A DNA stretch of 43,093 bases from an uncultured Clostridia bacterium (GCA_938046095.1 CALIXS010000012.1:1-43093); one strand, 5' to 3'; positions 34,601 through 42,840 are shown, counted from the first letter of the stretch. A program made the numbers and translations. Notes: generated by a model from the sequence alone, not told the origin.

Positions 34601-35461
34601 CTATCTGGTGAGGAGATCGTAAGCTTCCCGATATTTGTCTATTGTCCTGTCTATAACATCCTGAGGCAAATTATCGTCACTACCGGGGTTTGCTTGTAAC
34701 CAGTCGCGCACAAACTGCTTATCAAATGACGGTTGCGGCCTGCCAGGTTCATAACCGTCGAGAGGCCAAAACCTAGAGCTGTCAGGCGTAAGCATCTCGT
34801 CTCCTATCAAAATATTGCCGTTCTCGTCGGCTCCGAACTCAAATTTAGTATCGGCTATTATTATCCCGTGTTCAAGAGCGTATGCTGCACACTTTTTATA
34901 AAGCGATATACTGCTGTCTCGCAACACTTTCGCGTACTCGGCGCCCTTGCCCGGATAAAGCTTTTCGATCACTTCAATGCTTTGCTCATACGATATATTT
35001 TCATCATGGCCGCCTATCTCTGCTTTAGTGCTCGGCGTATAAACCGGCTCCGGAAGCTTTTCGGACTCGCGAAGCCCTTGCTGCAGTCTTATTCCGCATA
35101 CCATACCCGTTTTGACGTAGCTTTGCCAGCCGCTGCCTGTTATATAACCCCTGACTATGCACTCCACAGGCATCATCTCAAGCTTGCGGCACAGCATGCT
35201 TCTTCCCTCAAACATCTCGTTTCGGAAATACTCGGGCATATCCGCGGTATCTGCTGAGATCATGTGATTGGGAACATCCTTCGAAGTAAAATCGAACCAG
35301 AACTTTGACATACCCGTCAGAATCTTTCCTTTACCCTCAATATTATTCTTCAATATGCGATCAAAGGCCGATATCCTGTCGGTCGCAACTATTATAAGAC
35401 TGTCGCCGTTATCGTAGATTTCCCTTACTTTTCCCTCTTTTACAGGTTTATACTCTTTCAT
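34601..35461 (-). CDS. purC: Phosphoribosylaminoimidazole-succinocarboxamide synthase
   Basis: SAICAR synthase of 286 residues in purine biosynthesis: joins CAIR and aspartate with ATP. YKPVKEGKVREIYDNGD is the ATP-binding N-terminus; ATDRISAFD, PVECIVRGYITGSGW and LIGDEMLTPDSSRFWP are family motifs. The start is the ATG at 35461, seven bases after GGAGG; the ATG two codons earlier is too close to that site and a frame open to 35671 lies in repeat-rich non-coding DNA. Unusually, purC is not with other pur genes; it heads a five-gene run with the zinc-ribbon, Usp, BaiN-like and permease genes (gaps 25, 29 and 6 bp, then an overlap). Confidence 0.95.
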   Translation of the reverse strand: MKEYKPVKEGKVREIYDNGDSLIIVATDRISAFDRILKNNIEGKGKILTGMSKFWFDFTSKDVPNHMISADTADMPEYFRNEMFEGRSMLCRKLEMMPVECIVRGYITGSGWQSYVKTGMVCGIRLQQGLRESEKLPEPVYTPSTKAEIGGHDENISYEQSIEVIEKLYPGKGAEYAKVLRDSSISLYKKCAAYALEHGIIIADTKFEFGADENGNILIGDEMLTPDSSRFWPLDGYEPGRPQPSFDKQFVRDWLQANPGSDDNLPQDVIDRTIDKYREAYDLLTR

Positions 35462-35607
35462 CGCCATGCCTCCATGAATAGATTTTATCACAAAGCGCCG
35501 CGCAGAACAATGAAATGCTGTCCCATAAGGAACGATTTGCACCGAGTGCCCCCCGAGGTCTTTCTTCAAGCTTCGACTCCATACACCGCCAACAAAATAA
35601 GCAACGA

Positions 35608-35836
35608 TGAGCAGCGGCAACAAAATGCGGCTATTCAGTGAGCAGGTGCTCTTTATAAAGGTGCTGCTCACCGATCCGAGGCTCCCGGAGCATTTTCCGT
35701 GAGCAATTTAATCGGAATGGCCGTTTTTGATGAGCAACATGTTTCTGCGGGCCACCTGCTCACGGTTTTGTGCCCCGGGGTGCCATTTCCATGAGCAATT
35801 TAATCTGAATAGCTGTTTTTTGATGAGCAGCATGTT
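35608..35836. repeat. Diverged 92-bp-period tandem repeat
   Basis: TGAGCA (or its complement TGCTCA) occurs at 35608, 35639, 35665 (inverted), 35700, 35731, 35757 (inverted), 35792 and 35824. The spacings 31, 26, 35 recur, giving a 92-bp unit present two and a half times. Units two and three share about 44 bp with few changes (35700-35743 and 35792-35836); unit one keeps the anchors but not the sequence between them. Each full unit can fold TGAGCA against TGCTCA. Confidence 0.75.
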
Positions 35837-35885
35837 GGAGTTGTCAAGAAAAGTGCAGTCTCTAAACTCCCAAAATTGATTTAAG

Positions 35886-36006
35886 CCGCGGCAGAGAATT
35901 AATTTGCTGCGACACCCCTTTGTTTTCGCCTCTGTCGCATGCGACACACCCTCTTTTTGCCATGCGTCGCGGTGGTTTTGACCGCGGCAGAAATTTCGCC
36001 ACGACA
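35886..36006. repeat. CCGCGGCAG / TGCGACA short repeats
   Basis: CCGCGGCAG occurs at 35886 and 35982, 96 bp apart. TGCGACA is at 35908 and 35940, and its complement TGTCGCA at 35933, forming a TGTCGCATGCGACA palindrome; CACGACA at 36000 is a variant. Confidence 0.5.
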
Positions 36007-36399
36007 TGCCAACAAAATAATTCATTTTGATGAGCAACCCCTGTTTAAAATCTACTGCTTACCACTACCGGGAATATCACGCTGCAATAAAAATCGGCGG
36101 CTTAACAGAAAACGGCTGCCACAAATTCAAAATATTAAACTGAGTTCAGTATCAGAGTTAAGTATCAGACTCGGATGCCGCCAAGGGATCCTGTGGCTTT
36201 CAATTCTGAACAGGCGGCCGATATTTCGGAACCTGCAGGTTTAAAATTTCATATCGCGGTCAATCCGAGACTCGAGATCAAGTTTTATTATCCGAGGCAG
36301 TGTTTCATGGGCACGACATCAGTCCGAGGCCTTAAGTTACGTTTCATTACCCGAAGCACCTGCGGCCGTCGTTTCACAGGCCACGCAGCGGGCATTGTT

Positions 36400-37008
36400 T
36401 CACTGCTCGCGGCTGTCATCCTTTTTGATAGCCATCTCCTCTATGCTTATCTGCATTTCGTCGACGTCGTATTCGTCTGCAGTAAGCGCAGAGCCGATAT
36501 CATCTATTTGCGGCAGCTCTTTTATCGACTCAAAGCCGAACTGCTTGAGAAAAGTTTCGGTAGTCGCGTACAGGATGGGACGTCCGATTCCGTCCGATCT
36601 GCCGGCCTCACTTACAAGCCCCTTGTTGATGAGGCCGTCTATTATCCTGTCACTTTTGATTCCCCTTATCGAGTCGATCTCCGACTTCGTCACGGGCTGC
36701 TTGTATGCGATGATTGCAAGAACCTCGAGAGCAGCCTGCGAAAGCTTGCGAACTTTTACGGGGGTACACAGCTTTTCTATATAGGGTGCATTTTCCGGGC
36801 GCGTTGCAAACTGAAATGAGTCATCTATCCTTCGGATCATAAGGCCACGTCCCTCCTGATCGTATTCGTTCCCGAGCTCCAAAAAGCACTCGACAGCCTC
36901 ATCCTTCGTTATGTCGCACGCCTCCGCCGCGGTAGATGCCTCGAGCGGCCCTCCCCATATATACAGCAGCGACTCCAGCGCCGATTTAGCTACTCTTTTG
37001 CTGAACAT
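36400..37008 (-). CDS. scpB: Segregation and condensation protein B
   Basis: A 202-residue winged-helix protein that joins ScpA and the SMC ATPase in the condensin complex acting on the nucleoid. LESLLYIWGGPLEAS at the N-terminus, LSQAALEVLAIIAYKQPVTKSEID-x-IRG in the second winged helix and the GRPILYATTETFLKQFG motif are typical; the acidic/polar tail after about residue 175 is normal. It overlaps the 3' end of scpA by 23 bp. Last gene of the mtnA-scpA-scpB run; its stop sits inside the repeat region. Confidence 0.93.
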   Translation of the reverse strand: MFSKRVAKSALESLLYIWGGPLEASTAAEACDITKDEAVECFLELGNEYDQEGRGLMIRRIDDSFQFATRPENAPYIEKLCTPVKVRKLSQAALEVLAIIAYKQPVTKSEIDSIRGIKSDRIIDGLINKGLVSEAGRSDGIGRPILYATTETFLKQFGFESIKELPQIDDIGSALTADEYDVDEMQISIEEMAIKKDDSREQ

Positions 37009-37765
37009 CCTTTTCCCCCTTCTTAGGCGGTATTATCGCAATCTCGCCGTAGACCGCCTTTTGATAGGCATCGAGCTGCCTGTCTTTTATCATCTGCAGC
37101 ACGGCCGTAAACGTGACTATTACATCGTATCTGTCTTTTTTGTTCTGAATGAGCGCCCCGAACGACATCCTTTTAATCCCCGTCCTGATCATCTCTTTGA
37201 CCTTTTTTTTGATCAGAGATATCCTGCTTTCCGTCGATACCTTGTCGCGCTCTACTCTTTGGTAGTGAGCCTTTACATCCGCTACACGCTTCTCTCGCTC
37301 GAGAAAGAGTTTAAACGCCGATACGAATTTATCGAGCGAAAGGGCAAGATATTCATCCGGACTTTCAGTAAACTCCGATATATCCTCCTGCGGCTTTTCG
37401 TAAATAAGCGCACCCGCCTCAGCACGCTCAGCGAGCATCTCCGACGCTTCCTTGAAGCGCTTATACTCGAGGATCCTGAGTGTCAGCTCCCTGCGCGGAT
37501 CTTCGTCGATGACAGCACCGTCGTTGTCGACATGACGCGGCAGGATCATCCTCGATTTTATATCTATAAGCGTCGCTGCAAGCACCATAAATTCTGAAGC
37601 GACATTGACATCCAATTCCTTCATCTTATCGATATAACCGAGATACTGCTCCGTTATCTCCGACACCTGAATGTCGTATATGCTCATTTTTGCATTTTCG
37701 ATAAGGTAGACCAAAAGGTCGAACGGCCCCTCGAAAATCGGCAGCGTCACTTTATAGCTCATCAT
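36986..37765 (-). CDS. scpA: Segregation and condensation protein A (kleisin)
   Basis: A 259-residue kleisin that bridges SMC heads. The N-terminal LPIFEGPFDLLVYLIENAKM-SIYDIQVSEIT block is the family signature; the middle is charged and helical, and the C-terminal winged helix holds VIVTFTAVLQMIKDRQLDAYQ. ATG at 37765 overlaps the mtnA stop (ATGA), so it is coupled to mtnA; a second ATG directly follows and could be used instead. Normal length. Confidence 0.93.
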   Translation of the reverse strand: MMSYKVTLPIFEGPFDLLVYLIENAKMSIYDIQVSEITEQYLGYIDKMKELDVNVASEFMVLAATLIDIKSRMILPRHVDNDGAVIDEDPRRELTLRILEYKRFKEASEMLAERAEAGALIYEKPQEDISEFTESPDEYLALSLDKFVSAFKLFLEREKRVADVKAHYQRVERDKVSTESRISLIKKKVKEMIRTGIKRMSFGALIQNKKDRYDVIVTFTAVLQMIKDRQLDAYQKAVYGEIAIIPPKKGEKDVQQKSS

Positions 37766-38844
37766 CTTCCCATCAGCTTCGCCAAATTCAAATCATAAGG
37801 CGGGCTCACTATCCCCTTTTCGGTTATCACAGCTGTTATATACTTAGCCGGTGTCACATCAAAGGACGGATCAAAGGTTCTGACCCGCTCCGGCGCCATA
37901 GGCTCGCGATACCACATCTTCTTTATCTCATCGCCGTCCCTCAGCTCGATAGGAATATTATCGCCGGTCGGCGTATCGAGGTCTATAGTCGATGTGGGAA
38001 CATACATATAAAACGGTATACCGAACTCCTTCGCGAGTATCGCCACGCCGGCAGTCCCTATTTTGTTTGCACCGTCGCCGTTTGCCGCCATTCTGTCACA
38101 GCCCACAACCACCGCGTCTATCCATCCCTTGCGCATGACAGTCTGCGCCATGTTGTCGCATATCAAAGTTACGTCGATGCCCGCTCTGTCGAGTTCCCAC
38201 GACGTAAGCCTTGCCCCTTGGAGAAGCGGTCTCGTCTCATCGGCGAACACTTTGAAATTATAGCCCTTCTCAGTACCGAGATATATCGGCGCAAGGCACG
38301 TGCCGTACCTTGCCGTCGCTATCGTACCCGCATTGCAGTGAGTAAGGATTCCCATACCCGGCTTCAGCAGTGAAAGCCCGTACTCGCCCATAGCCCTGCA
38401 CGCGTCCTCGTCCTCCTGTCTGATCCGTTCCGCTTCCTCGAGCATCAGTCGTTCAGCCTCCGTCACCGTCAGCTCACAGCTTCTGAGAGCATACCCCGCC
38501 TCAGGACGCATCGCATCGTTCAGCACCTTGTTCATCCTGTCTACAGCCCATGCGAGATTGACAGCCGTCGGTCTCGAGGTCTTAAGATACTCGCCCGTCT
38601 CACCTATAAGCTTCACATAATCCTTGATATTCGAGACCTTTGCGCGTGTCACAACTGCAAGCCCGTAAGCCGCAGCCACACCTATAGCCGGCGCTCCGCG
38701 CACTCTGAGCTTTTTGATCGCCTCCCACACGTCCTCTTTGCATTTTATTTCTATATATTCTTCTTTTCCCGGAAGCAAGGTCTGGTCAAGAAACTTAAGC
38801 CTGCCGTCCCTGTACACGACAGGTGCAATGTCTGCAACTCCCAC
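37762..38844 (-). CDS. mtnA: S-methyl-5-thioribose-1-phosphate isomerase
   Basis: A 360-residue isomerase of the eIF2B-like fold that converts 5-methylthioribose-1-phosphate to the ribulose form in methionine salvage. RVRGAPAIGVAAAYG, the catalytic Cys in HCNAGTIATA, DETRPLLQGARLTSWEL and the Asp in GCDRMAANGD are present. It starts with GTG at 38844 behind AGGAGAAAG. No other methionine-salvage gene is near, as often happens; it leads the scpA-scpB genes. A role on ribose-1-phosphate substrates cannot be excluded. Confidence 0.93.
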   Translation of the reverse strand: MGVADIAPVVYRDGRLKFLDQTLLPGKEEYIEIKCKEDVWEAIKKLRVRGAPAIGVAAAYGLAVVTRAKVSNIKDYVKLIGETGEYLKTSRPTAVNLAWAVDRMNKVLNDAMRPEAGYALRSCELTVTEAERLMLEEAERIRQEDEDACRAMGEYGLSLLKPGMGILTHCNAGTIATARYGTCLAPIYLGTEKGYNFKVFADETRPLLQGARLTSWELDRAGIDVTLICDNMAQTVMRKGWIDAVVVGCDRMAANGDGANKIGTAGVAILAKEFGIPFYMYVPTSTIDLDTPTGDNIPIELRDGDEIKKMWYREPMAPERVRTFDPSFDVTPAKYITAVITEKGIVSPPYDLNLAKLMGR

Positions 38845-38878
38845 AAAAATCGCCTTTCTCCTGTTATCCGACTAAAAC

Positions 38879-38907
38879 AATTTACCATATAAGTACCTTT
38901 TTTGCAA
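38879..38907 (-). promoter_or_regulatory. mtnA-scpAB promoter
   Basis: Minus-strand TTGCAA (38907-38902), 17 bp, TAAATT (38884-38879). Confidence 0.4.
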
Positions 38908-38996
38908 TGCATGTAGCACCTCGTCCGTGCGCGAAACGTGCCGATATCTTCAAGAGATGGCCGGCCGTTGCGAAGCAGCCTGTGACTTCCTGCGCC

Positions 38997-39485
38997 CTAT
39001 ACGTCTCCGAAGATTTTATCCTCGTGCTTACGGAGTACCTTGCCGAGACATACCCCGAGCACACCGCATGAAATAACTTCGCCTGCACCTACCGTAAGCA
39101 TCATAAAAAATATCGGCAGGTTTACGGCATACGCATATTTCAGTACAAAAGGAACAATCAGCGTATTCGCCGCGATAGGGCCTATCGGAGCCAAATACAT
39201 GCTGTGGCCGCGTATCAGATACGTTACGACTGCTCCGACGAGCGTGGCAAGACTTCCGAATACGATATCCGCAAACACCGCCCCACCTATGATATTGCCG
39301 ATTATACAACCTGCAAAAAGACCGGGTATTGCAGCAGGAAGAAAAAACGGCAAAATCGTCAGCATTTCCGAAACCCTTACCTGCATTTCACCGAAGCTGA
39401 ACGCTGAGAATAAAACGGTCAGCACGACGTACAGTGCGGCTATAAGCCCCGCCTGCGTCAGAAATAAGATCTTTGAATTTTTCAT
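38997..39485 (-). CDS. queT: QueT, queuosine-precursor ECF transporter S component
   Basis: A 162-residue membrane protein with five to six hydrophobic helices. QAGLIAALYVVLTVLFSAFSFG-x-MQVRVSEMLTILPFF is the QueT signature. It should bind and import a deazapurine precursor of queuosine together with a shared ECF energising module encoded elsewhere. The preQ1-I riboswitch directly before it supports this strongly. Monocistronic; ATG at 39485, seven bases after AAGGAG. Confidence 0.92.
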   Translation of the reverse strand: MKNSKILFLTQAGLIAALYVVLTVLFSAFSFGEMQVRVSEMLTILPFFLPAAIPGLFAGCIIGNIIGGAVFADIVFGSLATLVGAVVTYLIRGHSMYLAPIGPIAANTLIVPFVLKYAYAVNLPIFFMMLTVGAGEVISCGVLGVCLGKVLRKHEDKIFGDV

Positions 39486-39496
39486 GACTTTAACTT

Positions 39497-39540
39497 CTCC
39501 TTAGTTTTGTTTATCGAGTGGATGGTTTCGAACACTCGTG
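39497..39540 (-). ncRNA. preQ1-I riboswitch (covers the queT ribosome site)
   Basis: The minus strand reads CGAGTG, loop TTCGAAACCATC, CACTCG, then an A-rich tail ATAAACAAAACTAAGGAG. This is the small H-type pseudoknot layout of class I preQ1 riboswitches: 6-bp stem (39538-39533 with 39521-39516), ligand-contact loop, A-rich strand. The tail includes the GGAG ribosome site, so ligand binding should block translation. Confidence 0.85.
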
Positions 39541-39546
39541 AGAGTG

Positions 39547-39575
39547 ATTATATCACAGCGCGGCATTTGCCACAA
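39547..39575 (-). promoter_or_regulatory. queT promoter
   Basis: Minus-strand TTGTGG (39575-39570), 17 bp, TATAAT (39552-39547). Transcription would start a few bases before the riboswitch stem. Confidence 0.65.
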
Positions 39576-39645
39576 TCTTCTTTGCAGCGTTGACAGCACG
39601 CGATGCCACTGTCCTTCCCGGCTTATCGGTAGCCAAATTCATACC

Positions 39646-39682
39646 AAAAAGCAGGCTCACGAACGGTGGACGAGCCTGCTTG
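39646..39682 (-). terminator. nrdGD terminator
   Basis: AAGCAGGCTC pairs with GAGCCTGCTT (10 bp) and on the minus strand is followed by TTTGG. Confidence 0.75.
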
Positions 39683-39703
39683 AATAACAGCTGTTAACTG
39701 AAA

Positions 39704-42205
39704 CTATTTCATTTTTCTCAGGAAACGGTTGACTCCGCTGATACTGCCGTAAATCTCAGGACCTGCCTCAGACGGTACGATCAGTGTAGGTGCAGCGGTG
39801 ACGTTGAATTTCGTGGCAATTTCGGCGCCGTCATCTTCCTCGGCGTATACGACCCGATACTCAAATCCCGCGTCGGTAAGCGCCTTTTTTGCGGCGGCGC
39901 AGTTCGGACATGTCTTTGTCGTCACGAGTATAGGTCCGTAAATCGTAGTCGCAGTTTCAGGCTCCGGCTGCTGCCCCTTAACATCGAGCGAAGGTCCGGC
40001 ATCACGAGTCTGAGCACCCGTCTGCTCCGCTTCCGTTCCCTCACCTGTTTTGGTAAGAGGCGTCATCGTACGAGGTATGTCGAACATCGCATCGTCCAGG
40101 AGTGATCTCATACCTTCCCCCGCAAGCTCCTCAGGCTGATACGTCCTGCGGTTCTCAAACTCGCTCGCTTTGCCGTCGTTCCAGTTTTTTACCGGCCTGT
40201 AATAACCGGTGATCCTCGAATATACCTCGGCAGGCCGTCCGCACTTAGGGCACGTGAAGTGCTCTCCTTGAATATAGCCGTCCTTTGCGCATACCGAGTA
40301 GGTAGGCGAAAGTGTGTAGTAAGGCAGCTTGAAATTATACGCTATCTTCTTTACGAGACTCGCAGCCGACTCCCAGTCGGGGAGTCTTTCACCGATGAAG
40401 CCGTGGAATACGGTGCCTGATGTGTAGAGCGTCTGCATCTCGTCCTCCATGTCGAGGGCATCGAAGATGTCATCCGTAAAGCCGACCGGGAGATGTGTGC
40501 TGTTTGTATAGTAAGGAGCCTGATCGCCGATGGCAGCCGTTATAATGTCGGAAAATTCCTCGACATCGTGCTTTGCGAAGCGGTATGTCGTCGATTCCGC
40601 AGGCGTAGCCTCGAGGTTGTACAGGTCTCCGTACTGCTCCTGATAATCGGACAGACGCGCACGCATATGATGGAGTACCTGCTTTGAGAATTCGCGGCCC
40701 TCGTCTGTAGTTATGTCGGTATCCATCCAGCGTGCATTCAGAATCGCCTCGTTCATGCCGACGAGTCCTATCGTGGAGAAATGGTTGCTGAACGTCCCGA
40801 GGTAACGCTTGGTATACGGGTACAGACCCTCATCCATGAGTCGCGTCACGACACCTCTCTTTGTTGAGAGCGATCTCGCCGCAATATCCATATATTTGTC
40901 GAGGTACGCGTAAAACTCTTCCTCGTCGGCGGACAGATACGCCATCCGCGGCAGGTTCAGCGTAACCACGCCTATCGAGCCGGTGCTCTCACCCGAGCCG
41001 AAGAAACCGCCGCCTTTTTTGCGCAGTTCACGAAGGTCCAGACGCAGTCTGCAACACATCGACCTTACATCGGATGGCTGCATGTCGCTGTTTATATAGT
41101 TTGAGAAATAAGGCGTTCCGTACTTGGCTGTCATCTCGAACAAAAGCCTGTTGTTCTCCGTATCGCTCCAATCAAAGTCGCGCGTTATCGAATACGTAGG
41201 GATAGGATATTGGAACCCGCGGCCGTTGGCGTCGCCTTCGATCATGATCTCGATAAAGGCTTTGTTGACCATGTCCATCTCTTTCTTGCAGTCACCGTAT
41301 GTGAAGTCCATGTTATCGCCTCCTACGATGGCCGGCATATCCCTCATATCATCAGGCACCGTCCAATCGAGCGTAACGTTCGTGAAAGGCGCCTGCGTAC
41401 CCCAGCGGGACGGTGTGTTGACGCCGTAGATAAACGACTGTATCGCCTGCTTGACTTCGCCGTAAGAAAGATTATCGACCTTGACGAAAGGCGCAAGATA
41501 CGTATCAAATGAGCTGAAAGCCTGCGCTCCCGCCCATTCGTTCTGCATTATTCCCAAAAAGTTCACCATCTGGTTACACAGGGAGTGCAGATGCTTCGCC
41601 GGCGCGCTCGTGATTCTGTCAGGGACGCCGCCAAGCCCCTCCTGAATAAGCTGCTTGAGGCTCCACCCGGCACAATAGCCCGTGAGCATGGAAAGGTCGT
41701 GTATGTGCATGAAGCACTTCCTGTGCGCTTCTGCGATTTCCTTGTCATACACCTCCGAAAGCCAATAGTTTGCCGTAACCGCCCCGGAATTGGAAAGTAT
41801 AAGTCCGCCGACACTGAGCGTGACCGTCGAATTCTCCTTGACGCGCCAATCCTTCTCCGTGCCGATATAACCGTCTATCAAAGATTTGTAGTCGAGCAGC
41901 GTATCCTTTGTCGCTCTCGCTTTTTTGTGCTGCTGCCTGTAAAGGATATATGCCTTGGCCGTCGCGGGATAGCCGCAATTCATGAGCGTACGCTCGACCT
42001 CGTCCTGTATCTCCTCGACCGTCCACGCATCGAGCTTTCTGTCCTTGAGCGATGTCGTAACGATAAGCCCTATAGCCCTCGATACGGACGATATATCCCT
42101 TACGTCGATCTCGCCCTCGGCCACGAATGCCTGTGCAACCGCATTCTCGATTTTCGCCTGATCAAACGCGACAGCCGATCCGTCTCTCTTGATAACGTTG
42201 TTCAT
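39704..42205 (-). CDS. nrdD: Anaerobic ribonucleoside-triphosphate reductase with C-terminal glutaredoxin-like domain
   Basis: An 833-residue class III ribonucleotide reductase that makes dNTPs anaerobically. An ATP-cone (residues about 1-90) is at the N-terminus. The catalytic barrel carries RSMCCRLRLDLRELRKKGGGFFG. The radical loop is RITGYYRPV with Gly667; zinc-type Cys precede it (CAKDGY, CPKCG). After a Pro/Glu-rich linker (about 680-755) comes a glutaredoxin-like domain, TTKTCPNCAAAKKAL with Cys766 and Cys769, and PTLIVPS with its cis-Pro. The fusion suggests reduction by a dithiol domain rather than only formate. ATG at 42205 comes seven bases after GGAGG. nrdG precedes it, the reverse of the common order. 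Confidence 0.94.
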   Translation of the reverse strand: MNNVIKRDGSAVAFDQAKIENAVAQAFVAEGEIDVRDISSVSRAIGLIVTTSLKDRKLDAWTVEEIQDEVERTLMNCGYPATAKAYILYRQQHKKARATKDTLLDYKSLIDGYIGTEKDWRVKENSTVTLSVGGLILSNSGAVTANYWLSEVYDKEIAEAHRKCFMHIHDLSMLTGYCAGWSLKQLIQEGLGGVPDRITSAPAKHLHSLCNQMVNFLGIMQNEWAGAQAFSSFDTYLAPFVKVDNLSYGEVKQAIQSFIYGVNTPSRWGTQAPFTNVTLDWTVPDDMRDMPAIVGGDNMDFTYGDCKKEMDMVNKAFIEIMIEGDANGRGFQYPIPTYSITRDFDWSDTENNRLLFEMTAKYGTPYFSNYINSDMQPSDVRSMCCRLRLDLRELRKKGGGFFGSGESTGSIGVVTLNLPRMAYLSADEEEFYAYLDKYMDIAARSLSTKRGVVTRLMDEGLYPYTKRYLGTFSNHFSTIGLVGMNEAILNARWMDTDITTDEGREFSKQVLHHMRARLSDYQEQYGDLYNLEATPAESTTYRFAKHDVEEFSDIITAAIGDQAPYYTNSTHLPVGFTDDIFDALDMEDEMQTLYTSGTVFHGFIGERLPDWESAASLVKKIAYNFKLPYYTLSPTYSVCAKDGYIQGEHFTCPKCGRPAEVYSRITGYYRPVKNWNDGKASEFENRRTYQPEELAGEGMRSLLDDAMFDIPRTMTPLTKTGEGTEAEQTGAQTRDAGPSLDVKGQQPEPETATTIYGPILVTTKTCPNCAAAKKALTDAGFEYRVVYAEEDDGAEIATKFNVTAAPTLIVPSEAGPEIYGSISGVNRFLRKMK

Positions 42206-42250
42206 TCCCATACCTCCAAAGGTCATAATAAAATAAAAGCGGCAATTTAT

Positions 42251-42754
42251 CTACTTTTCATCCATGATTACGGCTCTGCCCTCTCTGAGGCTCGCCTGTA
42301 CATCGATCAGACGCTGGTTGCTGCTGCCGCGCCACCTGCACTTTCCGTCACGAAGCGCCTCGACGAACCGTCCGTCTATAAGGACGTCTATATCCTCGAG
42401 GATATCGGTCGCGCCGTCTCCCGCGGCACCCTGAATTATCTGCTCGTATGTGAATCCCGTATACACCCAGACATTAAGCCCTGCACGTCTGCACGCGCGC
42501 ACGATCTCACCGAGTGCTTCCGGCTGAACAAAAGGGTCACCTCCGGACAAAGTCACGCCGTCGAGATATTTTGTACTCAATATCTCGGCTATAACGTCAC
42601 GCGTATCTCGCCTTACTCCTCCGTCCCGAAAGTGGGTTTCCGGATTCTGGCATCCCGGACAGGCATGGAAACAGCCCTGAAAAAAAAGCACATACCGTAC
42701 TCCCGGCCCGTTGACCGAGGAGTGTTTAAGTGCTCCCGCGACACGAATATCCAT
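42251..42754 (-). CDS. nrdG: Anaerobic ribonucleotide reductase activating enzyme
   Basis: A 167-residue short radical SAM activase that makes the glycyl radical on NrdD. GCFHACPGCQNPETH has Cys28, Cys32 and Cys35; GVTLSGGDPFVQPEAL is the SAM-contact motif; VWVYTGFTYEQI follows. No extra ferredoxin clusters, as normal for NrdG. ATG at 42754 seven bases after AGGAGG; an upstream ATG at 42817 lies in the promoter and is rejected. First gene of the NrdR-controlled operon. Confidence 0.94.
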   Translation of the reverse strand: MDIRVAGALKHSSVNGPGVRYVLFFQGCFHACPGCQNPETHFRDGGVRRDTRDVIAEILSTKYLDGVTLSGGDPFVQPEALGEIVRACRRAGLNVWVYTGFTYEQIIQGAAGDGATDILEDIDVLIDGRFVEALRDGKCRWRGSSNQRLIDVQASLREGRAVIMDEK

Positions 42755-42788
42755 GCTGATTCCTCCTGATGTCCCGCACTGCTCCTCT

Positions 42789-42817
42789 ATTATATCCCCA
42801 ATATATAGTGTAGTCAA
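42789..42817 (-). promoter_or_regulatory. nrdGD promoter
   Basis: Minus-strand TTGACT (42817-42812), 17 bp, TATAAT (42794-42789). The spacer is almost entirely an NrdR box. Confidence 0.75.
42796..42811 (-). promoter_or_regulatory. NrdR box 1
   Basis: ACACTATATATTGGGG against the known consensus acaCwAtATaTwGtgt; the ten-base core CTATATATTG matches fully. Confidence 0.75.
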
Positions 42818-42830
42818 TCATAATATGTTC

Positions 42831-42840
42831 CAATATCTTG
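42831..42840 (-). promoter_or_regulatory. NrdR box 2
   Basis: CAAGATATTG matches the core at nine of ten bases and lies exactly 32 bp upstream of box 1, the three-turn spacing known for NrdR pairs. Confidence 0.7.

Larger units (their letters stand above)
35462..36399. other. Repeat-rich intergenic region between scpB and purC
   Basis: 938 bp with no credible gene. Three classes of short repeats follow each other: TGAGCA units with a 92-bp period (35608-35836), CCGCGGCAG/TGCGACA units (35886-36006) and GTTTCA plus TCCGAG units (36263-36402). The last GTTTCA overlaps the scpB stop. GCCAACAAAATAA occurs at both ends of the first two arrays (35588 and 36008). Confidence 0.7.

Noticed and set aside
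34017..34611. Long Arg-rich open frames on both strands
   Set aside because: They are shadows of the 42-bp repeat in the zinc-ribbon gene; composition is determined by the repeat and no ribosome sites fit.
35462..35671. N-terminal extension of PurC with a hydrophobic segment
   Set aside because: The family starts at YKPVKEGK; GGAGG fits ATG 35461, and the extension lies in the repeat region.
34087..35850. CRISPR array
   Set aside because: The 42-bp repeats are coding and without unique spacers; the TGAGCA array has short anchors with inverted copies and no cas genes nearby.
41585..42769. 394-residue ORF opposite nrdD/nrdG
   Set aside because: Antisense shadow of two firmly assigned genes; unusual amino-acid composition.
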